A stretch of 34,852 nt of DNA, taken from assembly GCA_029268555.1 (NCBI GenBank), contig JAQWNN010000025.1, positions 1-34,852 on the forward strand, written 5' to 3'. The stretch is from Flavobacteriaceae bacterium. GTDB lineage: Bacteria > Bacteroidota > Bacteroidia > Flavobacteriales > Flavobacteriaceae. A program made the position numbers and the translations under genes. How positions within the stretch are numbered: the first letter of the stretch is position 1; each line of letters starts with the position of its first letter. Positions 17,406-25,163 of the stretch are shown in pieces. The notes beneath the pieces are model-generated. The model did no database searches. It saw nothing but the letters and a program-made list of their open reading frames with translations, and was not told where the DNA came from.

Positions 17406-18347
17406 ATGCTTACAAGACGTCATATTCGAATCAAAGTAATGCAATCTGCCTATTCTTTTCATCATAAGCAAAATTGTAAACTAGAAGAAGAGCTGAAATT
17501 TTATGAAGCCAGTGTTGCCAAAACATACGATCTCTATTTATCAATGTTGGGATTGATAAAATCACTTATGGATTTTACCTTTGAACAGTTGAGAACCTAC
17601 AGAGAACTTGGATCAGATGAAGTAAATTACAAGCATCTTAAATCATTTTCACAAAATAAAGTCTTGCTAATGATTAAGGAGCATCCAGCTCTGAAAAAAA
17701 AGCTGAAGTCAAAAAAATCAATTAAGTGGGATCTGGAATTTATTTTTTTAAAGGAACTCCTTCGTGAAATCACTGAAAATATTGAATTCAATGAATACCA
17801 AAAAGTTTTAAATCCAAGTTGGCAAGAAGATTTAAAATGGTTCACAAAATTTTTTAAAACTCATATTGCTTCTTCAGATTATCTTTATCAATATTTAGAG
17901 GATCAACATATAACTTGGATAGATGATTTACCACTTGTAAATACATATTTATATAAAACCTTTAAGCAACTCACTTCAATAAAATCCGATCAACTTGCTT
18001 TTCCTGAGTTTATAAAAAGTGATGAAGATTTTCAATTTGGCATAGAATTATTAGAGAAAACCATTATTAATGACCAAAAATTAGAATTTGAATTAAAAGG
18101 GAAAACACCAAATTGGGATACGGAACGAATCGCAATTTTAGATAGAGTAGTTTTAAAAATAGCTATAGCAGAACTTTTGTTTTTCCCTAGTATTCCCTTA
18201 AAAGTTACTATAAATGAATACTTGGAAATTGCTAAAGATTACTCTACACCTAATAGCAATAATTTTGTGAATGGTGTTTTGGATAAATTAGTCAGAGAAT
18301 TTAAAGAAGAAAATAGACTTAACAAAAGCGGTAGAGGGTTGTTGTAA
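17406..18347 (+). CDS. nusB: Transcription antitermination factor NusB
   Basis: A 313-residue protein that binds boxA RNA with NusE (S10) in rRNA antitermination. MLTRRHIRIKVMQSAYSF is the RNA-binding N-terminal helix. The C-terminal block DRVVLKIAIAELLFFPSIPLKV followed by INEYLEIAKDYS and FVNGVLDKL is the NusB core. It is about twice the length of the E. coli protein, with an inserted helical middle section of about 150 residues, which I believe is normal in Bacteroidota. It leads a rightward run with the DUF1573 lipoprotein and yajC, 46 and 11 bases apart, so these three look like an operon. Confidence 0.93.
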   Translation: MLTRRHIRIKVMQSAYSFHHKQNCKLEEELKFYEASVAKTYDLYLSMLGLIKSLMDFTFEQLRTYRELGSDEVNYKHLKSFSQNKVLLMIKEHPALKKKLKSKKSIKWDLEFIFLKELLREITENIEFNEYQKVLNPSWQEDLKWFTKFFKTHIASSDYLYQYLEDQHITWIDDLPLVNTYLYKTFKQLTSIKSDQLAFPEFIKSDEDFQFGIELLEKTIINDQKLEFELKGKTPNWDTERIAILDRVVLKIAIAELLFFPSIPLKVTINEYLEIAKDYSTPNSNNFVNGVLDKLVREFKEENRLNKSGRGLL

Positions 18348-18393
18348 TCAGTTTTTTTCTTAATTTTGAAATTCACTAATCCATAGAATTATT

Positions 18394-18900
18394 ATGAAAA
18401 AAGTTTTGATATTTTGTTTTACAACAATGATGATATTTTTTACAGCATGTCAAGATACTTCTGCTAAAAAAGTCAACAGTTCTAATTCTGCAACTTCGAG
18501 TTCTTCAGCCCCTACTAAAAAAACTACAGGGATGCCCGCTATGACTTTTGATAAAACATCTCACGATTTTGGAATTATTTCTGAGGGAGAAAAAGTAACA
18601 ACTACTTTTGCTTTTACCAATACTGGTGATTCAGATTTGATCATAGTTGATGCAAGAGGGAGTTGTGGGTGTACTGTCCCTGAGTATCCTAAGAACCAAC
18701 CTATAGCCCCTGGAGAAACTGGATCTATTGTAGTTAATTTTGATTCAAGCAACAAGCCTGGTGTTCAGCAAAAATCTGTAACACTTTCTGCAAACACTTC
18801 TTCAGGTAGAGAAATGTTGAGAATAAAGTCTAACGTTACTCCTGACCCAATAAAACAAAAAGAAAGAGAGGCACAGGCTAAAGCACGTCAACAAAACTAA
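18394..18900 (+). CDS. DUF1573 domain lipoprotein
   Basis: A 168-residue exported lipoprotein. The signal MKKVLIFCFTTMMIFFTAC ends in a lipobox with Cys19 as the acylated residue. A Ser/Thr-rich linker follows, then a DUF1573 immunoglobulin-like domain: FDKTSHDFGIISEGEKVTTT, FTNTGDSDLIIVDARGSCGC and PGETGSIVVNFDS. The C-terminus is charged (KQKEREAQAKARQQN). This family is abundant in Bacteroidota, and its exact role is unknown to me. The position between nusB and yajC recurs in flavobacteria. It would be processed by Lsp and Lnt, and lnt is also in this window. Confidence 0.9.
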   Translation: MKKVLIFCFTTMMIFFTACQDTSAKKVNSSNSATSSSSAPTKKTTGMPAMTFDKTSHDFGIISEGEKVTTTFAFTNTGDSDLIIVDARGSCGCTVPEYPKNQPIAPGETGSIVVNFDSSNKPGVQQKSVTLSANTSSGREMLRIKSNVTPDPIKQKEREAQAKARQQN

Positions 18901-18911
18901 ATTTTTAAACT

Positions 18912-19208
18912 ATGTCAGAAGGTCTTTCAGGTCAATTACCATTTTTGCTTTTAATGCTGGTTGTTTTTTTCTTTTTTATCATTTTGCCTCAGCAACGTAG
19001 ACAAAAAAAAGAGAAGAATTTTATGCGAGATATGAAAAAGGGAGATCGAATTATCACGAAAAGCGGAATCCATGGAAAAATTATGGAATTGAATGATAAA
19101 GATAATACCTGTATAGTTGAAACCATGGCTGGTAAGCTTAAAATTGAAAGATCCGCCATATCATTGGAAATGAGCTCTAAACTGAATGCTCCTCCAGCCA
19201 AAAAGTAA
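18912..19208 (+). CDS. yajC: Preprotein translocase accessory subunit YajC
   Basis: A 98-residue single-pass membrane protein that associates with SecDF-YajC and SecYEG. One membrane helix ([20 protein letters not shown]) is followed by the conserved RRQKKEKNF and the small cytoplasmic domain [20 protein letters not shown] and [10 protein letters not shown]. Length is typical. It is the last gene of the nusB-DUF1573-yajC run, 11 bases after the DUF1573 stop. A GC-rich hairpin with a T-tract follows 9 bases later. Confidence 0.95.
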   Translation: MSEGLSGQLPFLLLMLVVFFFFIILPQQRRQKKEKNFMRDMKKGDRIITKSGIHGKIMELNDKDNTCIVETMAGKLKIERSAISLEMSSKLNAPPAKK

Positions 19209-19217
19209 TTCACCCTA

Positions 19218-19243
19218 CCGCCATATTTGGCGGGATATTTTTT
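19218..19243 (+). terminator. Intrinsic terminator-like hairpin between yajC and pyrD
   Basis: CCGCCA, loop TATT, TGGCGG forms a perfect 6-bp GC-rich stem (19218-19233), followed four bases later by TTTTTT (19238-19243). This is the most convincing intrinsic terminator in the window. It ends only three bases before the pyrD ATG, so it might also act as an attenuator on pyrD. Confidence 0.7.
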
Positions 19244-19246
19244 GAT

Positions 19247-20269
19247 ATGTATAAGAAACTAGTGCAACCTTTTTTGTTTCTTTTTGACCCTGAGAAGGTC
19301 CATTATTTTTCCTTTTCAATGATAAAGTTATTCTCCTCTATTCCAGGACTCCCATATATTATTAGATTTTTATTTAAAATAAAACATCCAAAATTAGAAC
19401 GAGAAGTTTTTGGTATAAAGTTTCCAAATCCTGTTGGTTTGGCAGCTGGTTTTGATAAAAATGCTGTTTTATATAAAGAGCTTTCAAATTTTGGCTTTGG
19501 ATTTATTGAGATTGGTACTCTTACTCCTAGAGGTCAAACAGGTAATCCAAAAAAGAGACTTTTTAGGCTAAAGGATGATCAGGCGATAATAAATCGTATG
19601 GGCTTTAATAATGATGGTGTAGATCACGTGGTAAGGCGATTAAAGAAAAACACTAACGTTGTAATAGGAGGAAATATTGGAAAAAATAAAGATACTCCAA
19701 ACGAAAGGGCTGTTGATGATTACATATATTGTTTCAATGCTTTATTTGATTATGTCGATTACTTTGTTGTCAATGTAAGTTCGCCTAATACTCCTAATCT
19801 GAGAGCATTACAGAACAAGGAGCCATTAACTAATTTACTTTCTACCCTCAATGTTTTAAACAATAAAAAAAGAAAATCTAAGCCAATCTTATTAAAGATA
19901 GCACCAGACTTGACAGATATTCAGTTAGATGATATCATTGACATTGTCATATCCACTAAAATAGATGGTGTAATTGCAACTAATACTACATTGAGCCGAG
20001 AAGGATTAAACTCAAAAAATAGATCTGAAATGGGTGGATTAAGCGGAAAACCTTTAAGCTCGAGAAGTACAAAAGTGATTCGTTATTTAGCTACTAAAAG
20101 TAATAATGCATTTCCAATCATTGGAGTAGGAGGTATTCATTCTCCCGAAGATGCCCTTGAAAAAATTCAAGCAGGTGCTTCACTAGTTCAGCTCTATACT
20201 GGTTTTGTATACGAAGGACCTGGTGTTGTTAAGAGTATTAATAAACTTTTAATTAGTCAAAATAACTAA
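19247..20269 (+). CDS. pyrD: Dihydroorotate dehydrogenase (quinone), class 2
   Basis: A 340-residue FMN enzyme oxidising dihydroorotate to orotate in pyrimidine synthesis, coupled to the membrane quinone pool. [20 protein letters not shown] is the amphipathic N-terminal membrane anchor that marks class 2 enzymes and fixes the start. [30 protein letters not shown] (with the catalytic Ser region), [17 protein letters not shown] and [17 protein letters not shown] are the conserved FMN and substrate blocks. Length is normal. The ATG sits three bases behind a terminator hairpin. The last 17 bases overlap the convergent M42 gene. Confidence 0.96.
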   Translation: MYKKLVQPFLFLFDPEKVHYFSFSMIKLFSSIPGLPYIIRFLFKIKHPKLEREVFGIKFPNPVGLAAGFDKNAVLYKELSNFGFGFIEIGTLTPRGQTGNPKKRLFRLKDDQAIINRMGFNNDGVDHVVRRLKKNTNVVIGGNIGKNKDTPNERAVDDYIYCFNALFDYVDYFVVNVSSPNTPNLRALQNKEPLTNLLSTLNVLNNKKRKSKPILLKIAPDLTDIQLDDIIDIVISTKIDGVIATNTTLSREGLNSKNRSEMGGLSGKPLSSRSTKVIRYLATKSNNAFPIIGVGGIHSPEDALEKIQAGASLVQLYTGFVYEGPGVVKSINKLLISQNN

Positions 20270-21332
20270 ATTTCTTCTTAGGATTAATAGTTAAAAGGCT
20301 CTCGTAAATCAAGCGAATTACATTTTCCACATCTTTTTTATGTACCATCTCTACTGTGGTGTGCATATAACGAAGTGGTAACGAAATAAGCGCAGAGGCA
20401 ACCCCACCATTGCTGTAAGCAAAGGCATCAGTGTCTGTTCCTGTAAAGCGTGATGAGGCCAAGCGTTGAAAAGGAATTTTATTAGCTTCGGCGGTTTCAA
20501 TAATATGTTCTCTCAATAAATTGTGAACAGCTGGTGCGTAAGAAATAACTGGTCCATCACCAATTTTAGTCAAGCCTTCTTGTTTTTTATTTATCATAGG
20601 AGTTGTTGTATCATGACATACATCTGTAACAATTGCTATATCAGGTTTGATGTTTTGGGTAATCATTTCAGCACCTCGAAGGCCAACTTCTTCCTGTACT
20701 GAGTTGGTGATGTATAATCCAAAAGGTATTATTTTTTTATTTTCTTTTAATAGGCGCGTTACTTGGGCAATCATAAAACCACCTGCACGATTGTCAATTG
20801 CTCGACAAACAAACTTGTCTTTATTTAAAATATGAAATTGATCAGGGTAGGTAATGACACAGCCCACATGAACCCCTAATTTTTCAACTCCCTTTTTATC
20901 CTTGGCACCCACATCAATAAAAATGTTATCCAATTTTGGAATCTCTTCTTTTCCATTTTTACGTGTGTGGATAGCAGGCCAGCCAAAAACTCCTTTTACG
21001 ATGCCTTTTTTAGTGTGAATATTGACCCATTTTGAAGGTGCGATTTGATGATCACTTCCTCCATTTCGTATTACATATATTAAACCATCGTCAGTAATGA
21101 AATTTACATACCATGAAATTTCATCAGAATGACCCTCAATAACAACTTTAAATTTGGCATCAGGATTGATAACCCCTACAGCTGTTCCATATGTATCTGT
21201 GATAAAAGTATCTACATAAGGTTCCAAATATTTCATCCATATTTTTTGTCCATTACTTTCATAACCAGTAGGTGAGGCATTATTTAAATATTTTTCTAAA
21301 AATTCAATTGCTTTTTTATCTAATAAACTCAT
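20253..21332 (-). CDS. M42 family metallopeptidase (glutamyl or deblocking aminopeptidase type)
   Basis: A 359-residue cytoplasmic aminopeptidase of the M42 family, which normally forms tetrahedral dodecamers that trim peptides. Metal ligands can be placed by motif: His and Asp in [11 protein letters not shown], Asp in [10 protein letters not shown], the Glu pair in [11 protein letters not shown], Asp in AIVTDVCHD and His in [10 protein letters not shown]. All five are present, so it should be active. No signal peptide. It has an exact -7 element upstream at 21361. Divergent from the DUF4294 gene, a neighbour arrangement I recall from other flavobacteria. The 3' end overlaps pyrD by 17 bases. 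Confidence 0.93.
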   Translation of the reverse strand: MSLLDKKAIEFLEKYLNNASPTGYESNGQKIWMKYLEPYVDTFITDTYGTAVGVINPDAKFKVVIEGHSDEISWYVNFITDDGLIYVIRNGGSDHQIAPSKWVNIHTKKGIVKGVFGWPAIHTRKNGKEEIPKLDNIFIDVGAKDKKGVEKLGVHVGCVITYPDQFHILNKDKFVCRAIDNRAGGFMIAQVTRLLKENKKIIPFGLYITNSVQEEVGLRGAEMITQNIKPDIAIVTDVCHDTTTPMINKKQEGLTKIGDGPVISYAPAVHNLLREHIIETAEANKIPFQRLASSRFTGTDTDAFAYSNGGVASALISLPLRYMHTTVEMVHKKDVENVIRLIYESLLTINPKKKFSYFD

Positions 21333-21360
21333 AAACGAAAGTTAATATTTTAAAGAATTT

Positions 21361-21368
21361 CAAAAGTA
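21361..21368 (-). promoter_or_regulatory. -7 element for the M42 peptidase
   Basis: TACTTTTG on the minus strand is an exact TAnnTTTG match, with a predicted leader of about 25 bases. The surrounding TTTCAAAAGTAA on the plus strand is shared with the secA promoter. No clear -33 box. Confidence 0.4.
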
Positions 21369-21484
21369 AGAATAATCCTAAAGAAAAAGGCCCGACCTAA
21401 ATATTTTGTATTTTTAAAAATTGAGTTTGTTCATACACTTTTAATCAAATCGAAAAAACAGTTCCTTGTATTATTCTTTTTAAA

Positions 21485-22177
21485 ATGCACATTATTCGTA
21501 ATATTCTTTTCACCTTTTTGTTTTTGCCAACTTTTCTTTTGGCTCAAGAAAAAGATAGTTTGGATATTTCTGAACAGTTACTATATAAGTTTGAAACCGA
21601 TTCTATTCCTAATTCAGGTATACGTTTAAAAGAGGTGGTTCTCTTCCAGCCCTTACGTTTTAAAAGTATGAAGGAGTTGCGCGACTATGTTATTCTAAGG
21701 AATAGGACATTACGTGTATATCCTTATGCTAAATTAGCAGCTGATCGTTTGGATACTTTGACTTCAAGATTGGAAGAAATTAAAAAAAAACGTCAAAAGA
21801 AAAAATATATTAAGCGTATTGAAAAATTCATATATGATGAATTTGAAGTTGAACTTAAAAAACTATCTCGTTCTCAAGGCCGTATCCTCATTAAATTAGT
21901 TCACAGGCAAACCGGTGCAACCACACATGAGCTGATTAAAGAATTAAGGAATGGCTGGAAGGCAATGATTTACCAGACAACAGCATCATTTTTTAAGTTG
22001 TCATTAAAAGAAACTTACGACCCTGAAACTATTTATGAAGATTTTTTGATCGAAGACATACTTCAACGTGCTTACGGTGATGGTTTGATTGAACTTGACC
22101 CCACAGCATTATCATATGATTTAGACAGTCTTTATACCCTATGGAAAGAAGAGAAAAATCCACTAACAAGGGATTAG
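21485..22177 (+). CDS. DUF4294 domain-containing exported protein
   Basis: A 230-residue protein with a signal peptide (MHIIRNILFTFLFLPTFLLAQ). The conserved part starts at LRDYVILRNRTLRVYPYAKL, goes on through a basic helical stretch (EEIKKKRQKKKYIKRIEKFI) and continues with LSRSQGRILIKLVHRQTGAT then ELIKELRNGWKAMIYQTTAS. This matches the DUF4294 family of Bacteroidota, whose function is unknown to me. It is presumably periplasmic. Divergent from the M42 gene. A stretch of 157 bases without a gene follows before the merC stop; I see only AT-rich sequence there and no clear terminator. Confidence 0.88.
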   Translation: MHIIRNILFTFLFLPTFLLAQEKDSLDISEQLLYKFETDSIPNSGIRLKEVVLFQPLRFKSMKELRDYVILRNRTLRVYPYAKLAADRLDTLTSRLEEIKKKRQKKKYIKRIEKFIYDEFEVELKKLSRSQGRILIKLVHRQTGATTHELIKELRNGWKAMIYQTTASFFKLSLKETYDPETIYEDFLIEDILQRAYGDGLIELDPTALSYDLDSLYTLWKEEKNPLTRD

Positions 22178-22334
22178 AAATTTTCATAAAACACTAATTT
22201 AAAATTATATAATAGGTCATAAAGTAATTACAATAAGCAAATTCCAAATCTATTGACTTGAAAAAAATATATCAATTTTTTTGATGATAATTAAACAATT
22301 AGAATGCAAATGTTTATTGTTTGGAAAGTTTATC

Positions 22335-22703
22335 TCAATTTTTTAAAATACTCCAATTGAAATAATGGGCTAATGATATAAAAGATGAACCAATTACTGT
22401 ATTAGAAATCTCCCAGATCTCAGTAAAATCTAATTTTCCAGCTAAAATTAACACAAAACCCAAGGAAGCAAATATTAGTGGTTTTAGTTTGCGATGCTCT
22501 TTTTTATAACAAGGCCATAAAGAGGAAATGACAAAAAACAATCCAATAATGATAAAAGTCCACTCTAAGTATTGATTATCTAGAAAGCGTAAAACATTAA
22601 GTGATGAAAATGAAAGAACTACTGGTACACTTATACAGTGAATAGCACATAAAAAAGATGATGTAGATGCAATAATATCAAGGGAGTAGTTTTTTGATTT
22701 CAT
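22335..22703 (-). CDS. MerC domain membrane protein
   Basis: A 122-residue integral membrane protein with four hydrophobic segments. The first contains the CxxxHC motif (FLCAIHCISVPVVLSF) typical of MerC-domain proteins, whose founding member imports mercuric ion. Later segments are LEWTFIIIGLFFVISSLW and KPLIFASLGFVLILAG. There are no other mer genes. In this context, as the last gene of an apparent Zur-controlled operon 3 bases after the phosphoesterase stop, transport or handling of zinc or another soft metal is a better guess than mercury resistance. That is inference from neighbours. Confidence 0.85.
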   Translation of the reverse strand: MKSKNYSLDIIASTSSFLCAIHCISVPVVLSFSSLNVLRFLDNQYLEWTFIIIGLFFVISSLWPCYKKEHRKLKPLIFASLGFVLILAGKLDFTEIWEISNTVIGSSFISLAHYFNWSILKN

Positions 22704-22706
22704 AGA

Positions 22707-24116
22707 TTATTTTTCTTTATTAGCTTGCCATAGTTCCTTCTTACCTGAATCAAAATCTTTAGTAATTATAGCGCGGTCGTATTCTTCCCCTAATGCAGTA
22801 TATGCTATATAAGTTAATTTGTTTTCAGCTACAGTAATAACTTGGAAAAATTGTATTTGCTCTGCAGATTTATCTAACTGATAGCCTTCTTTTGAGTAGG
22901 TTTCAATGTGCTCTTTATCAATGTAATATTGTTTGGGGCCACTGACTGAGGTAACATACATAGTTCCTAGGTTTTCATCTTCTTTGTCAGTAGAAATTTT
23001 CGGAACATGACCCCTTGCATAGGTATGGTCATGACCGTTTAGCACCAAATCGACATTGTATTGATCAAATAGCGGCTTCCATTTTCTTCGTGCATATTTA
23101 AAATCACGCCCTACAGCAGGTGAAAAAACCGAATGATGACATGTAATAATATTCCATTTTGCTGTAGATGTTTTTAATTGCTGCTCAATGTAATTAGTTT
23201 GTTTTTCTAGTAAACCGTTTGAATTGAGAACAATAATTCTGATATCTTGATAATCAACTGTATAAACAGTCTCGTGCAATTTTTTATTTAATTCTTTTTC
23301 TACAGGTAGTGTAAATTGAGGTTTCCACTGAATAGCTAACTTTCTTTCATCTCCTTGAACTAGTGGTATAAATTCATGGTTTCCAACTACAGGAATTGCC
23401 GTCCACTGGCTGTGAATGAAACCTCCTGCCTTATACCATTGTGCCCATTCATAATCACTGTGAGCACTATTTATTAGATCACCAGCATGTATTACAAACG
23501 ATGCATTTGGGGCCGTTTGATAAGCCATACGTATGACACGTGACCAATGTGATAGCACATCATTTTGGGCATCTCCAAAATACACAAATTTAGTAGGTGC
23601 ATATTCTTCTTTAGCTGTTTTAAACTGAATCCATTCAGACCAGTATTTAGTGCCATCTCCAACACGATAAGCGTAAATTTTATTAGGTTGGAGCTGTTTA
23701 AAAACTACACTATGGTAGTGAACATTTAAATTATTATTTGCTTTGTAAATCCCCAAATCAAATGGCTCTGTAATGGCTTTATAACGGATAGTCTTTCTCT
23801 TAAAACTCGAGTTAACTCTTGCTTCTGCAATTTGGGCGACCCCATTCTTTATACTGCTATCAGTTCGCCATGTAACCGCTCTTGATGTGGCAGGATTCCC
23901 ATTAAATGTTAATATGATACGGTCTGGATTTTTACTTGGAATTTCCCAATGTTGAAGCCCCTCGTGGTCATGATCGTGTTGAGCAGCAACATTTAATGCA
24001 GTTAGAATCATGAAAAAACTTATAATGAAAAACATTACCGAAAAAAACTTTTTGGCCACTGACTCACTCAGTGAAAGTAAATTGGAATCTGATTCTAAAT
24101 CATTTATTAGGGGCAT
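22707..24116 (-). CDS. Secreted purple-acid-phosphatase-like metallophosphoesterase
   Basis: A 469-residue exported phosphoesterase. An N-terminal fibronectin-like domain (about 60-165) precedes a calcineurin-like domain. Metal-binding motifs are GDAQ (D182), HAGDLI, GNHE (residues 245-248), CHHSVFS and GHDH (361-364), so the dinuclear centre looks complete. It resembles purple acid phosphatases. The signal helix FFIISFFMILTALNVAAQ is preceded by about 25 residues, so the true start may be later, for example near 24035. Right after the predicted cleavage site comes QHDHDHEGLQH (residues 46-56), a likely metal-binding stretch. It lies 43 bases downstream of the small COG0523-tail frame and 3 bases before merC, with no promoter of its own visible. 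Confidence 0.88.
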   Translation of the reverse strand: MPLINDLESDSNLLSLSESVAKKFFSVMFFIISFFMILTALNVAAQHDHDHEGLQHWEIPSKNPDRIILTFNGNPATSRAVTWRTDSSIKNGVAQIAEARVNSSFKRKTIRYKAITEPFDLGIYKANNNLNVHYHSVVFKQLQPNKIYAYRVGDGTKYWSEWIQFKTAKEEYAPTKFVYFGDAQNDVLSHWSRVIRMAYQTAPNASFVIHAGDLINSAHSDYEWAQWYKAGGFIHSQWTAIPVVGNHEFIPLVQGDERKLAIQWKPQFTLPVEKELNKKLHETVYTVDYQDIRIIVLNSNGLLEKQTNYIEQQLKTSTAKWNIITCHHSVFSPAVGRDFKYARRKWKPLFDQYNVDLVLNGHDHTYARGHVPKISTDKEDENLGTMYVTSVSGPKQYYIDKEHIETYSKEGYQLDKSAEQIQFFQVITVAENKLTYIAYTALGEEYDRAIITKDFDSGKKELWQANKEK

Positions 24117-24159
24117 AGCTTTTATCTAACTAATTTTAAAATTTAAAAAAACATGTTAT

Positions 24160-24285
24160 TTATAATGCATAAGCTTTTTCTACTGGCCAGTCATCTTCAT
24201 ATCCTAATTTCCAATCAGAAGTTTCTAATTCTTTATTATTTGAAAGACATGCTTCTAATTGTTTGCAAATTAATATTTTATCCAT
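24160..24285 (-). CDS. Short frame carrying a COG0523-like C-terminal tail, in frame with the gene upstream
   Basis: A 41-codon open frame beginning MDKILICKQLEACLSNNKEL and ending DDWPVEKAYAL. It is in the same frame as the 85-residue gene just upstream and is separated from it only by GGT-TAA-AAT-ATG. Read together, EIVFIG-stop-NMDKILICKQLEACL strongly resembles the C-terminal end of COG0523/CobW-family G3E metallochaperones, which as I remember it reads like ELVFIGQxMD...L..LDACL, ending with a DPFPxW-like tail. So this is most simply the severed end of one protein. Independent translation by reinitiation at the ATG three bases after the stop is possible. Confidence 0.55.
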   Translation of the reverse strand: MDKILICKQLEACLSNNKELETSDWKLGYEDDWPVEKAYAL

Positions 24286-24288
24286 ATT

Positions 24289-24546
24289 TTAACCAATGAA
24301 TACAATTTCATTTTTTCCTCGCAAATTTTTCAAATTTTGATTACTTAAGGCATCAAGAATAATTCTGTTATTTTCTGATATTACAAATATTATTTTAATA
24401 ATTCCTTCTTTTTCTATAGTATGGCCAATTTCCTCCAATATTTTTTTATCAAGAGCTAAATTATTTCCAAATGATGAATAAAAATAATTCAATTCATCAC
24501 TACTAAGGTCTATTATAGGTTCTAGAAAATCCGTAGGGCAAGCCAT
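24289..24546 (-). CDS. Small protein of the zinc operon, truncated by an in-frame TAA
   Basis: An 85-residue protein (MACPTDFLEPIIDLSSDELN at the start, KNEIVFIG at the end). It is small, soluble and acidic in its first half, with the stretch IIKIIFVISENNRIILDALS in the middle. I do not recognise the first 75 residues: there is no Walker A or GCxCC motif, so it is not a COG0523 GTPase. Only its last residues, together with the next frame, look like a COG0523 tail. Without the TAA at 24289-24291 the product would be 128 residues. It lies 29 bases downstream of the NTF2-like gene in the same operon. A sense codon such as CAA would restore the frame by one C-to-T reversal. Confidence 0.65.
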   Translation of the reverse strand: MACPTDFLEPIIDLSSDELNYFYSSFGNNLALDKKILEEIGHTIEKEGIIKIIFVISENNRIILDALSNQNLKNLRGKNEIVFIG

Positions 24547-24575
24547 ATATAGACACTTCGACGTTTGTTATTTAT

Positions 24576-25037
24576 CTATGGGTTGTAAGGAAATGAAGAA
24601 TGGTGTAAATCAATTTTTAGAACCCCTTCTATTAGTTGGTACCCAAATGTATATTCGACCTTAGCTTCATTTTCCTCTAAATCAGTAAAAAAATAGTTAC
24701 CCATTGCTAGTGCTCTATTTTCTTCCAAAATAAAGCCTGTATTTTCAAATCTTACCTTTGTCCAAGGGTTTATAGCAAATCCTTTATCTTCATTACATGC
24801 TCTATCATCACCCGCAATAAAATAAGAGGTGGCTTCATCTTTGGTTGGTCTGAATTGTTGTTGAGCACATTTTGTTGGTTTGAATAAAACAGTACTTTTT
24901 CCAAAACAATAATGTCTGTCTAAGAATTCGCTTGCAAAAGTTTTACATTCTGTCCTATTATTTCTTAAAATACCAATTTTAACAACACCTGCTCCCCATT
25001 GATTTTGAATATTTATAATCTGTTCCTCAGTTATCAT
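24576..25037 (-). CDS. NTF2-like / SnoaL-type protein of the zinc operon
   Basis: A 153-residue protein. Its core, VLFKPTKCAQQQFRPTKDEA, FAINPWTKVRFENTGFI, AMGNYFFTD and the C-terminal KVEYTFGYQLIEGVLKIDLH then HSSFPY, suggests a cone-shaped NTF2/SnoaL or CaMKII-association-like fold. I recall close relatives being labelled phosphoribosyl-AMP cyclohydrolase, but the HisI motifs are absent and I do not support that name. HHSSFPY at the end and scattered Cys residues might bind metal. I chose the ATG at 25037 (MITEEQIINIQNQWG); the frame extends to 25112 through the operator and promoter region. First gene of the operon divergent from the Zur-type regulator; no signal peptide. Confidence 0.75.
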   Translation of the reverse strand: MITEEQIINIQNQWGAGVVKIGILRNNRTECKTFASEFLDRHYCFGKSTVLFKPTKCAQQQFRPTKDEATSYFIAGDDRACNEDKGFAINPWTKVRFENTGFILEENRALAMGNYFFTDLEENEAKVEYTFGYQLIEGVLKIDLHHSSFPYNP

Positions 25038-25096
25038 AACAATAATTTTTATTAATATATATTCAGTAGAATAAAATCTTATTTTATATTTGTTAT

Positions 25097-25111
25097 TGCT
25101 ACTGAGTTGCA
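25097..25111. promoter_or_regulatory. Zur-like operator box 1
   Basis: TGCTAC-TGA-GTTGCA is an inverted repeat with one mismatch to the perfect copy in box 2. It lies at the predicted start site of the NTF2-like operon and touches the last bases of its -7 element (25110-25117), so a bound repressor would block initiation. Its centre is 39 bp from that of box 2, close to four helical turns. Confidence 0.6.
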
Positions 25112-25140
25112 AAGATAAAATCTTTAATCATTTACTGCAA
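25110..25140 (-). promoter_or_regulatory. Promoter of the NTF2-like/phosphoesterase/merC operon
   Basis: On the minus strand TTG (25138-25140), 20 bases, then TATCTTTG (25110-25117), an exact TAnnTTTG. The TTG lies inside operator box 2 and the end of the -7 element inside box 1. The predicted start is near 25105, giving a leader of about 68 bases. Confidence 0.65.
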
Positions 25141-25150
25141 CCCAGTTGCA
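25136..25150. promoter_or_regulatory. Zur-like operator box 2
   Basis: TGCAAC-CCA-GTTGCA is a perfect 6-3-6 inverted repeat 13 bases upstream of the regulator's ATG. It covers the -33 TTG of the divergent operon and should also lie over the regulator's own promoter or leader, suggesting autoregulation. Assignment to Zur rests on the adjacent gene, not on a known consensus. Confidence 0.65.
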
Positions 25151-25163
25151 ATATTATTTTTTC

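Noticed and set aside
22178-22334. Sigma70-like TTGACT with AT-rich spacer or a small RNA in the gap after the DUF4294 gene
   Set aside because: No TAnnTTTG element, no stable hairpin and no conserved motif; Bacteroidota do not use the -35/-10 type promoter.
22335-22703. Mercury resistance operon
   Set aside because: Only a MerC domain is present, without MerA, MerR, MerT or MerP; the context points to other metals.
24289-24546. Calling the 85-residue frame a full COG0523 GTPase (ZigA type)
   Set aside because: There is no Walker A, no GCICC and no room for a GTPase domain; only the distal tail is similar.
24576-25037. Naming the NTF2-like protein phosphoribosyl-AMP cyclohydrolase (HisI)
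   Set aside because: I recall that label on relatives, but the HisI cysteine and metal motifs are not visible and the sequence looks like an NTF2-type cone.
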